Source: Diplonema papillatum (taxonomy: Eukaryota > Euglenozoa > Diplonemea > Diplonemida > Diplonemidae). Taken from it: 64,000 nucleotides of DNA. The DNA is taken from assembly GCA_030068145.1 (NCBI GenBank), contig JAPJBO010000152.1:124001-188000 (forward strand), written 5' to 3'. A model generated the notes under the pieces. That model was not told the origin of the DNA and did not search any database. It was given only the letters and a program-made list of their open reading frames with translations. Positions 56,080-64,000 of the stretch are shown piece by piece (position 1 is the first letter of the stretch; each line of letters begins with the position of its first letter). The translations under genes were made by a program, and so were the position numbers.

Positions 56080-56606
56080 CGAGACAATACAACTGCAAAA
56101 GTGGGTCTTGGTAGCAAGCGCTCGCGCCCGGCACCACCAAACTCAGATTTTACCTCGGTTTCGTGGGGGCTGCAGAACATTTTCTCCTTTGGCAACTGGC
56201 GGCCCCTTCGAGTTTTTTACATAAGTGCCAGCTTGAAAGGAAATGCTCGACGATGCTGCCCGACAAAGATCAGAAGGGATCCCAAGTGCTGTAACTACCG
56301 AACCATGTGTTGAACGGACGTGAGGTCATGCGGGTCTACCGCTACACGACAAATCACACAAACACAACAGGTCAAAAGTCCTGAGTGAGAAAACAACACA
56401 CGGTGGTGTAAGCGAAGAACTGTGAAAACGGGTTTTTGCCTAGAGGCTTTTCGTGTTATTTTGCAAATGCTTAACAACTGAACAAATCAGATTGTGTTTG
56501 TATTGTATTTGCCCCTTACCTCTATATTTCCCCCCTTCCATTCGGAGTCGAAGCAGCTACGTCGAGTATTTTCCAACGAAGCAGGTGCGTAGTCAAAAAG
56601 AATTCG
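56080..56606 (+). mobile_element. F1 element split by an inverted F2
   Basis: The F1 part CAATACAACTGCAAAAGTGG to GGCGGCCCCTTCGAG (56080-56212) resumes after the insertion as TTCCAACGAAGCAGGTGCGT then AGTCAAAAA (about 56571-56606). Confidence 0.7.
56213..56570 (-). mobile_element. F2 element, reverse orientation, inserted in F1
   Basis: Begins TTTTTTACATAAGTGCCAGC and ends GCTACGTCGAGTATTT, the reverse of a full F2, with an extra segment near 56430-56480. It is the best copy for defining both F2 ends. Confidence 0.75.
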
Positions 56607-56744
56607 CCACAATGCACACGCACATCAAGAGAGTGGGGTGGTGAGCAAGCAAAGAGTATGAGCGCGGTTACGTGAGCGAGAAGTACGTGAGCGGTTGTGT
56701 GAGGGAGAGAAGTATGTGTGCCGTCGTGCGGGTATATCCTTTAA

Positions 56745-57019
56745 CCACATACGGACGGAGGGGGGGGTAGGTTAATTTGGGAAAAAGGGACTTTTTGGGT
56801 AAGCCTCAGGTCATACTCAGAGGGGGGGGAGATGAGTCAGAAATAGGAACCGAGGGGCCCATATTTCTGCCCGACGAAGGTCGCATTTGAAAGACCTGTG
56901 CCATAACGTTCCAACAAGACAAACGACGGCCACTTTCGATGAGTATTTGGCTTCGTACATGGTCACAGGAATAACCTTGTATTAAACGACGCATATATGC
57001 GTCGTTCGTCCGTATGTGG
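56745..57019. mobile_element. MITE with perfect TTAA duplication, piggyBac-type
   Basis: TTAA at 56741-56744 and 57020-57023. Perfect 13-bp inverted ends CCACATACGGACG. The interior has G runs and GACGCATATATGCGTC. TTAA targets with CC-ended inverted repeats are the piggyBac pattern. No transposase. Confidence 0.75.
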
Positions 57020-57400
57020 TTAATAGCCGGTGAATGACAATCGTCTCACGCAAATGTCTTATCTCACAATGAAACGAAATGCACAATGAAAAGAAATGCG
57101 TAGTTTTGTTTTATAGTGTGGTACTCATTTGCATGCAAATGACTCCCCACTAACGCAAGAAGACGACAAAAAACTGAGAAAATGTATCTTTTTGGGAGGG
57201 AAGGAACCAGAGACAGCATTTTGTCGCACGGCTTGAAGACTTCCCGATACATACGGCAGGCCCTCCTCAGCAAGCTAAGTTCTCTTGAATGCACATGAAC
57301 CACATGGAGTAGCATGCACTTAGCCTCAGCATGGAGCCGCAGTACGTTACTGTCGGTAACTGTCTGTCATTTGACTAACACGTCTCCAGTTTCCTTTATG

Positions 57401-57560
57401 GAGTGAAAGTTCGCTTGAAACTCCGGGGTTTTAAAGTCTCCGGGTGACTTCGTCGTTACGGGAAGGTATCCTTTGTGCTCTGAGTGTCGTAAGAGTGGTG
57501 GTTCCACGAGGTAAGAGGATCGGTGGGTACCTTAGTTTTTGGTCATTGGTGGTTTTTGTG
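57401..57560 (+). repeat. Dispersed repeat (F9), second long copy
   Basis: Aligns with 29146-29300 throughout (AACTCCGGGGTTTTAAAGTC, GTAAGAGGATCGGTGGGTAC). It is followed by the repeat also seen near 5620. Confidence 0.65.
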
Positions 57561-58260
57561 CTGTCGTCGATCCCGAGGGACGATCAGTTTGGTGTCTTGC
57601 GACCTCTGTTTGCTTTTCCTTTTTCCAGCCGATGTCGTTGTGAAAGTATCCAAAAAACATGAAGCGACACAGGGGTTTCTTCCCACTCTGCTTCCGAACC
57701 AAGTAGTAGTAGTATGTGTCGTCTTCCGAACCAAAAGAAAAAACAAAAAACTGCATCCGGGTCGAGAAAACGACGGCGATCCAGTCGAGACAAGCCGCAG
57801 CCAGGGGCATGATGCTAACCGTCGGCCCACACTTTAGCGGTATACTGTAGTGGTAGCCTCCCAGTGGGTGTCCTCGTTTTGGCTGGCAGAGTCTTTTTCG
57901 GGGATGCAATGACACATTGGCGATTGACAAAACCGATGCAGGTGAGCGCTGCGAGTGCGCACTCAAACAAAAGATAGCGCCGCCACGATATATAAGACGG
58001 TTTGCCCACCCCTCCAACGACAGCAAGTGTTGGACGGGCGAGCCTACCGGAGGTTGATTCCTTTGGTAGGTTTCTTCTACTCGGCGGGTGTTGCTCGAAA
58101 TCGAGATTGGCTTATGTTTTTTGTGTTTCCGACGATCCCGAATAGGCGTACAGATTGGTGTCTTTCGACCTTTTTTTCTTTTCTCGCGTCGTTTTCGTGT
58201 TAACTACAATCAACCGCCATTGACGTGCTGTCTGTTGTCTTCCGACCTCCTCACGTTTTC
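57561..58260. other. Repeat patchwork without a clear gene
   Basis: Two copies of the GATCCCGA...CAGTTTGGTGTCTT(G/T)CGACC repeat (57565-57620, 58120-58185) and a TCAACCGCCATTGA motif (58210-58223). A plus frame at 58326-58610 (FAGAFERAVPWQKRRAEG) is open but has no recognised domain. Bases 58815-58890 repeat 29015-29100 in reverse. Nothing else is recognised up to 59630. Confidence 0.4.
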
Positions 58261-59635
58261 TGCCTATTTACGGTCTTTTACCTCTGCCGTATTTACCAAA
58301 GTAACCACCAGCTTTTCACAAATCAGTGAATGTTCAGCACCGCCCATCCCAAAATCCATCGTGTCTAACAGCGACGCGCGCCGCAGTCAATACCTCTTGC
58401 AAAAAACCGCAGGCAACCAACTTTGCTGGTGCCTTCGAACGTGCTGTCCCTTGGCAGAAAAGGCGGGCTGAAGGCGAAAATGACGCCGCAAAACCAGATG
58501 CGAACTATACTTTCTTGACCGCTCGAGGTCAGGCAGGTGATCACGGCGTGCAAACAAAACTCGCGAGTCGGGTGCTTTACAAGGTGACATCGTGGGGGCC
58601 TAGGAAGTGAGACTCTGGTAAATAAGCCTGAAGTTGGTGGGTCGTTATGGTAACATACCCTTCTATCTATTCTGTATCGAGTGTTCAAACAGAGAGGGAG
58701 AGAGAATCATTTCAAAAGAAGCTCTTGATCGTGTGTTGAAAACCGTATATCGCGAGAGTATACAATCAAGAGTTTTTCGTTGACCACGCCACTCTGAGCC
58801 CAAATCCTTGACGTTTCACGTGGCAATGGATCATGATCGGACGGTCCTACTCGGGCGGTTCGGTTTCCGAACACATTGCATGTGGCTAAAACAAGAATAA
58901 TAAAAGTGATGCTACCGCAAACCGGGAAATGTTCCGCCCATCCTTTTAGTTTCCTCCAGGTTTTGTGAATTCTGTCGGTGAATGACTATTCCATTAGAGT
59001 GAAGTTTTATGAGGACACGAATGCGGCAGATCCCTTTTCCCGAATTGCGGCGTTTTCTTCGCTTTTTCTCACGAAACGGCAAAGACAGCTATCTGTTGTG
59101 TTGTTTGTGTATTCGGCTCCTCGATTTGTGAGCCGCGCATTCTGTGTAAGATTTCCTTGCCAGACAAGGCGCTTCGCTTTGCGCGCGCCATCATATATTT
59201 TCAGTGCAACTTCGCATGTAACTCCAGGGAGATCGAGTATCCGCCTCCTTGGGGGTTTTGTCTTTAGATTGTCCCGAGTTCTTAGGATCAGTGTTTTGTG
59301 TTTTCGTGTCTCTGGTAGACAGTAAATTCGACTTCGGATCTTTCGCTGGGTGTGCCTTGGCTGGTACGTGCTGTGTTTTCAACACCACATGCGATTGTGC
59401 GACAATCAGGGTGTACGCAGACCACCTACCATTTGCATAAAGCATAGCAATCTGATAGGAATCTCGATGGTAAGGCCGTCAGACGCACCGCCTTGCTCCC
59501 GGGCAGTTCGCAAACTAACAGCTCGTTGCATGATCTCCTTTCTTCACTATGAACGCCTGGTGCTCTCTGGTAGGTGTCCCTTTTCTCTCCACGCCGTCTA
59601 CTTGAATATTCCTACTATGATTTACCCTCACACCC

Positions 59636-62600
59636 TCATTGTCCCGTTCCACAGACACCAGACGTCCACTGACTGGACTCTTCGATATCGATCAACTCTA
59701 CTTCTGTTTTCCCAGCTTCACCTGCCTTGGACCGCTTGAAAGCGACAACGGCGGCACCTACAATTCCCACGGACGCCAGCAAAACTGCCGAGTACACCAA
59801 AATGGCTTTTCCACTACCGAACACCCCCTCTTCACTCTCACCGGCGCCTCTTGCTTGCACACCATTATCACCGATCTGTCTTCCAGGCAGTACATCGGGA
59901 GTATCAACTCCTGGCTTTCTGCAAGTGCCAGGGGCATCGCAGACAGCATCCGTGCATGCGCACGAGTATCCAGGGAGACACTTGTTCGAGTAGCAGTCGA
60001 AGAAGTTGCCGTTGCAAGTCTGGCCTTCGTCGTTCCGAGCAACGCAAACCATGTCGTCGAGACACTTTCGGCCATCCTCGCTAAGCTTCCATTTGCACCA
60101 CTCGGTCGACGAACAGTCCGCATCTTCCTTGCAAGCAGTCTCGACAGGTGCCTTCTTGCACGTGCCAGGAGCATCGCAGACAGCATCCGTGCATGCGCAC
60201 GAGTATCCAGGGAGACACTTGTTCGAGTAGCAGTCGAAGAAGTTGCCATTGCAAGTCTGGCCTTCGTCATTGCGGGCAACGCAAACCATTTTGTCAAGAC
60301 ACTTTCGGCCATCCTCGCTAAGCTTCCATTTGCACCACTCGGTCGACGAACAGTCCGCATCTTCCTTGCAAGCAGTCTCTACAGGTGTCTTCTTGCACGT
60401 GCCAGGAGCATCGCAGACAGCATCCGTGCATGCACACGAGTATCCAGGGAGACACTTGTTCGAGTAGCAGTCGAAGAAGTTGCCATTGCAAGTCTGGCCT
60501 TCGTCATTGCGGGCAACGCAAACCATTTTGTCAAGACACTTTCGGCCATCCTCGCTAACCTTCCATTTGCACCACTCGGTCGACGAACAGTCCGCATCTT
60601 CCTTGCAAGCAGTCTCGACAGGTGCCTTCTTGCAAGTGCCAGGAGCATCGCAGACAGCATCCGTGCATGCGCACGAGTATCCAGGGAGACACTTGTTCGA
60701 GTAGCAGTTGAAGAAGTTGCCGTTGCAAGTCTGGCCTTCGTCATTGCGGGCAACGCAAACCATGTCGTCGAGACACTTTCGGCCGTCGTCGCTAAGCTTC
60801 CATTTGCACCACTCGGTCGACGAACAGTCCGCATCTTCCTTGCAAGGAGTTTCGACAGGTGTCTTCTTGCAAGTGCCAGGAGCATCGCAGACAGCATCCG
60901 TGCATGCGCACGAGTATCCAGGAAGACACTTGTTCGAGTAGCAGTTGAAGAAGTTGCCGTTGCAAGTCTGGCCTTCGTCATTGCGGGCAACGCAAACCAT
61001 TTTGTCAAGACACTTTCGGCCATCCTCGCTAAGCTTCCATTTGCACCACTCGGTCGACGAACAGTCCGCATCTTCCTTGCAAGGAGTTTCGACAGGTGTC
61101 TTCTTGCAAGTGCCAGGAGCATCGCAGACAGCATCCGTGCATGCGCACGAGTATCCAGGGAGACACTTGTTCGAGTAGCAGTCGAAGAAGTTGCCGTTGC
61201 AAGTTTGGCCTTCGTCGTTGCGAGCAACACAAACCATGTCGTCGAGACACTTTCGGCCGTCGTCGCTAAGCTTCCATTTGCACCACTCGGTCGACGAACA
61301 GTCCGCATCTTCCTTGCAAGGAGTTTCGACAGGTGTCTTCTTGCACGTGCCAGGAGCATCGCAGACAGCATCCGTGCATGCACACGAGTATCCAGGGAGA
61401 CACTTGTTCGAGTAGCAGTCGAAGAAGTTGCCGTTGCAAGTCTGGCCTTCGTCATTGCGGGCAACGCAAACCATTTTGTCAAGACACTTTCGGCCATCCT
61501 CGCTAAGCTTCCATTTGCACCACTCGGTCGACGAACAGTCCGCATCTTCCTTGCAAGGAGTTTCGACAGGTGTCTTCTTGCACGTGCCAGGAGCATCGCA
61601 GACAGCATCCGTGCATGCACACGAGTATCCAGGGAGACACTTGTTCGAGTAGCAGTCGAAGAAGTTGCCGTTGCAAGTCTGGCCTTCGTCATTGCGGGCA
61701 ACGCAAACCATGTCGTCGAGACACTTTCGGCCGTCGTCGCTAAGCTTCCATTTGCACCACTCGGTCGACGAACAGTCCGCATCTTCCTTGCAAGGAGTTT
61801 CGACAGGTGTCTTCTTGCAAGTGCCAGGAGCATCGCAGACAGCATCCGTGCATGCACACGAGTATCCAGGGAGACACTTGTTCGAGTAGCAGTCGAAGAA
61901 GTTGCCGTTGCAAGTCTGGCCTTCGTCATTGCGGTCAACGCAAACCATGTCGTCGAGACACTTTCGGCCGTCGTCGCTAAGCTTCCATTTGCACCACTCG
62001 GTCGACGAACAGTCCGCATCTTCCTTGCAAGCAGTCTCGACAGGTGTCTTCTTGCAAGTGCCAGGAGCATCGCAGACAGCATCCGTGCATACGCACGAGT
62101 ATCCAGGGAGACACTTGTTCGAGTAGCAGTCGAAGAAGTTGCCGTTGCAAGTCTGGCCTTCGTCATTGCGGTCAACGCAAACCATGTCGTCGAGACACTT
62201 TCGGCCGTCGTCGCTAAGCTTCCATTTGCACCACTCGGTCGACGAACAGTCCGCATCTTCCTTGCAAGCAGTCTCGACAGGTGTCTTCTTGCAAGTGCCA
62301 GGAGCATCGCAGACAGCATCCGTGCATACGCACGAGTATCCAGGGAGACACTTGTTCGAGTAGCAGTCGAAGAAGTTGCCGTTGCAAGTCTGGCCTTCGT
62401 CGTTGCGAGCAACGCAAACCATGTCGTCGAGACACTTTCGGCCATCCTCGCTAAGCTTCCATTTGCACCACTCGGTCGACGAACAGTCCGCATCTTCCTT
62501 GCAAGCAGTCTCTACAGGTGTCTTCTTGCACGTGCCAGGAGCATCACAGACAGGATCCGTGCATGCGCACGAGTATCCAGGGAGACACTTGTTCGAGTAG

Positions 62601-62800
62601 CAGTTGAAGAAGTTGCCGTTGCATGTCTCTCCTTCGTCATTGCGGGCAACGCAAACCATTTCGTCAACACACCTTCGGCCATCCTCGCTAAACTTCCATT
62701 TGCACCATTCGGTCGCAGAACACTCGGCGTCTGTTTTGCAGGAAGCGAAAGACTCTCGAAATGACGAGACGACGAGTATGGAGGCTACAAGGAGCACCAT
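59636..62800 (-). CDS. Type I membrane protein with twelve 79-residue Cys-rich repeats
   Basis: 1054 residues, single exon. Residues 1-20 are a signal peptide (MVLLVASILVVSSFRESFAS). Twelve tandem units of 79 residues (237 bp) follow, each with 12 cysteines: CKEDADCSSTEWCKWKLSED, then CLDDMVCVARNDEGQTC, CYSNKCLPGYSCACTDAV, CDAPGTC. Even cysteine number suggests six disulphides per unit; spacing is loosely like Dickkopf-type or EGF-like modules, but no family is certain. A Gly/Glu linker, one transmembrane helix (about 999-1021, AILVYSAVLLASVGIVGAAV) and a 33-residue acidic cytoplasmic tail end the protein. This is the layout of a surface receptor or adhesin. Units 5+6, 7+8 and 9 alternate SDDG/DDM and SEDG/DKM, so two-unit blocks were duplicated. 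The first unit is most diverged. Confidence 0.85.
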   Translation of the reverse strand: MVLLVASILVVSSFRESFASCKTDAECSATEWCKWKFSEDGRRCVDEMVCVARNDEGETCNGNFFNCYSNKCLPGYSCACTDPVCDAPGTCKKTPVETACKEDADCSSTEWCKWKLSEDGRKCLDDMVCVARNDEGQTCNGNFFDCYSNKCLPGYSCVCTDAVCDAPGTCKKTPVETACKEDADCSSTEWCKWKLSDDGRKCLDDMVCVDRNDEGQTCNGNFFDCYSNKCLPGYSCVCTDAVCDAPGTCKKTPVETACKEDADCSSTEWCKWKLSDDGRKCLDDMVCVDRNDEGQTCNGNFFDCYSNKCLPGYSCACTDAVCDAPGTCKKTPVETPCKEDADCSSTEWCKWKLSDDGRKCLDDMVCVARNDEGQTCNGNFFDCYSNKCLPGYSCACTDAVCDAPGTCKKTPVETPCKEDADCSSTEWCKWKLSEDGRKCLDKMVCVARNDEGQTCNGNFFDCYSNKCLPGYSCACTDAVCDAPGTCKKTPVETPCKEDADCSSTEWCKWKLSDDGRKCLDDMVCVARNDEGQTCNGNFFDCYSNKCLPGYSCACTDAVCDAPGTCKKTPVETPCKEDADCSSTEWCKWKLSEDGRKCLDKMVCVARNDEGQTCNGNFFNCYSNKCLPGYSCACTDAVCDAPGTCKKTPVETPCKEDADCSSTEWCKWKLSDDGRKCLDDMVCVARNDEGQTCNGNFFNCYSNKCLPGYSCACTDAVCDAPGTCKKAPVETACKEDADCSSTEWCKWKVSEDGRKCLDKMVCVARNDEGQTCNGNFFDCYSNKCLPGYSCACTDAVCDAPGTCKKTPVETACKEDADCSSTEWCKWKLSEDGRKCLDKMVCVARNDEGQTCNGNFFDCYSNKCLPGYSCACTDAVCDAPGTCKKAPVETACKEDADCSSTEWCKWKLSEDGRKCLDDMVCVARNDEGQTCNGNFFDCYSNKCLPGYSCACTDAVCDAPGTCRKPGVDTPDVLPGRQIGDNGVQARGAGESEEGVFGSGKAILVYSAVLLASVGIVGAAVVAFKRSKAGEAGKTEVELIDIEESSQWTSGVCGTGQ

Positions 62801-62849
62801 GATTAGTGTGTTGAAAGGAGAGCACCTGGTTTTGAGGTTGAAGTGATTT

Positions 62850-63775
62850 CAGGACGAATCAACATTGGCCCCGTTCACCGGACACTACTGGATCTCAGAA
62901 CGCGCAGAATAGGAGCCAACAAACGGGCCTGCGTCGTCCTAGGGCCAATTGGCAACCTCTTTTTCTCGCCGCCCATTGTTGCGCCGCAGGAGCCGTTTAA
63001 CATACAGCGCCCTTACCGGAGTTCACCTCATCATCAAAATATGTGCGTCTTTGCGTTCATGTGCGTCTATGTAACTCAGCCTCACGAGTCGTTGACTTGC
63101 ACACGTCATAAAGACGACACGTTGATATGCACCTCCGCACAAGAACCCGGTGACTTAAGAGCAAGAAATTCCTGCTTGTTTTCGGTAGGCTTTTCCTTTG
63201 CATTGCCATGCATAAACCACGAGACACTGCACCCCTAGAGAAGGGTATGGAACCCTGTGCATGGGTGAAGCGTTATGAGGGATCGGTTCTCGAAAAAAAG
63301 CACAATTGCTGAAAAGCCTGGCTGTGGACATGCTGACTGGAAGGTTATCGTGTACATGGATCACCAGGACTGGATCTGCGCGTGCCCGCTTCGTTTTTGT
63401 TGTGTGAGGTCGAAGGGGATCGACAAGTCTTGTCAGAACCATCGGTCCCGGGGAAACCAAGTGCGGTTTGGATGAGCCCGCAACAGGGAAGACCCCCGTT
63501 CACCCGGAAAACCGACTACGCGCGGAAGCAAACAAAGGTGAATCGAAGGACCCCTATTCTTCATCATTTTTTACTGATTCCGAGAGGGTAGTGGAGTGCA
63601 AGAACAGCCGAGCTCGGCATTCCAGAGACGCGCCGCCTCACCTGACGCTGCCCGGGGGCAGTTGAAAACACAGGCTGATCCCTTCCCTCCATTTATTTTC
63701 CTTTTCTTTCTTGTCGTGAGGTCAAACGGAGATTTCTAACAGAAGGGTCTTTTGAGGTTGTAGTTGCAATCGGCA
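62850..63775. other. Upstream region of the Cys-repeat gene, nothing recognised
   Basis: No biased open frame, known repeat family or RNA gene is seen. The promoter of the minus-strand gene at 62800 should lie in its first part, but no motif stands out. Confidence 0.4.
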
Positions 63776-63777
63776 AA

Positions 63778-64000
63778 GGAAATACTCGAGGGCCGCTCGG
63801 TGCTTTTCGGCGGAGGCTAGAGGGGGGAGAATGCAAGTGAAGAATGCGCCTTTGTTTTGTTGACGACGCGCGACACTAAACTGAGATAGTCACAATACAG
63901 TTCTCCTTTTAGCTTTGGACTCGTGTTGCAATAGTAGTTGTGTACTTTTTCAGATGAGCCGATGCCTTTTGGCTCGCCTTCAAGATACGGCTATGCCAGG
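63778..64000 (+). mobile_element. F1 relative, diverged, running off the window
   Basis: Starts GGAAATACTCGAGGGCCGCT, with GGCGGAGGCTAGAGGGGGG, then diverged matches to ACGCGCGACACTAAACTGAG and CTTTGGACTCGTGTTGCAAT. The 3' tail is outside the window. Confidence 0.55.

Noticed and set aside
60379-62493. 704-residue second frame on the minus strand
   Set aside because: Same cause: a repeat-length artefact in a shifted frame of the Cys-repeat gene.
59639-62764. 1041-residue open frame on the plus strand
   Set aside because: It is antisense to the Cys-repeat gene. The 237-bp unit is a multiple of 3 and lacks stops in this frame, so one open unit makes the whole array open. The minus frame has signal peptide, cysteines and membrane helix; this one has none.

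Overview
This window looks like repeat-rich nuclear DNA from a single-celled eukaryote. The recognisable coding blocks are GC-rich, with strong G/C bias at third codon positions. They are spliced by ordinary GT-AG introns and lie in AT-richer DNA full of short inverted-repeat transposons, foldbacks and satellites. No operons, Shine-Dalgarno sites or bacterial genes are seen. The phylum cannot be fixed from sequence alone. A PSP1-domain exon, tandem Cys-rich surface repeats and heavy tandem-repeat load would fit a free-living euglenozoan or an alveolate, but that is only a guess. Nearly all supported genes lie on the minus strand.

Genes and layout. 43-2167: first three exons of a PP2A catalytic subunit gene, running off the left edge. 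4420-5523: discoidin plus BTB protein. 7564-9456: acidic/coiled-coil protein of unknown function. 28614-29001: last exon of a PSP1-domain protein. 34143-35126: Gln/Pro/Gly/Tyr-rich low-complexity protein. 39435-39769: last exon of an unrecognised protein. 53253-54089: unrecognised membrane-anchored protein. 54118-54848: decayed paralogue of the gene at 59636-62800, which encodes a signal peptide, twelve 79-residue Cys-rich repeats and one transmembrane helix. Several short GC-rich pieces (13190-13440, 22684-23413, 27624-27753, 32072-32470, 38550-38714, 46840-47052) are probably exons or gene fragments.

Mobile DNA. Three F3 elements have matching 8-bp target duplications and CAGGGCTTACG-type ends and behave as hAT MITEs (27841-28202, 36934-37251, 40872-43186). 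A related F4 type lies at 16805-17307 and about 9495-9633. One hAT copy is split by a MULE-like element with long terminal inverted repeats (41141-43120). Three MITEs with TTAA targets resemble piggyBac derivatives (15941-16131, 55479-55698, 56745-57019). From 45079 to 52380 foldback/TIR elements lie end to end, including a 1.19-kb near-perfect palindrome (47619-48810). Two short families (F1, F2) with A-rich ends occur throughout, once inside a PP2A intron.

Most notable. (1) F3 and F4 share their ends and backbone, yet a short subterminal word is exchanged (CAGC to CCAC) at every position, as expected if transposase binding sites changed together. (2) Four unrelated minus-strand genes have decayed direct copies of their own 3' ends just downstream. 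(3) The Cys-rich protein shows a two-unit higher-order repeat, suggesting ongoing copy-number change. (4) An EF-hand gene fragment lies inside a TIR element, as in transposon gene capture.
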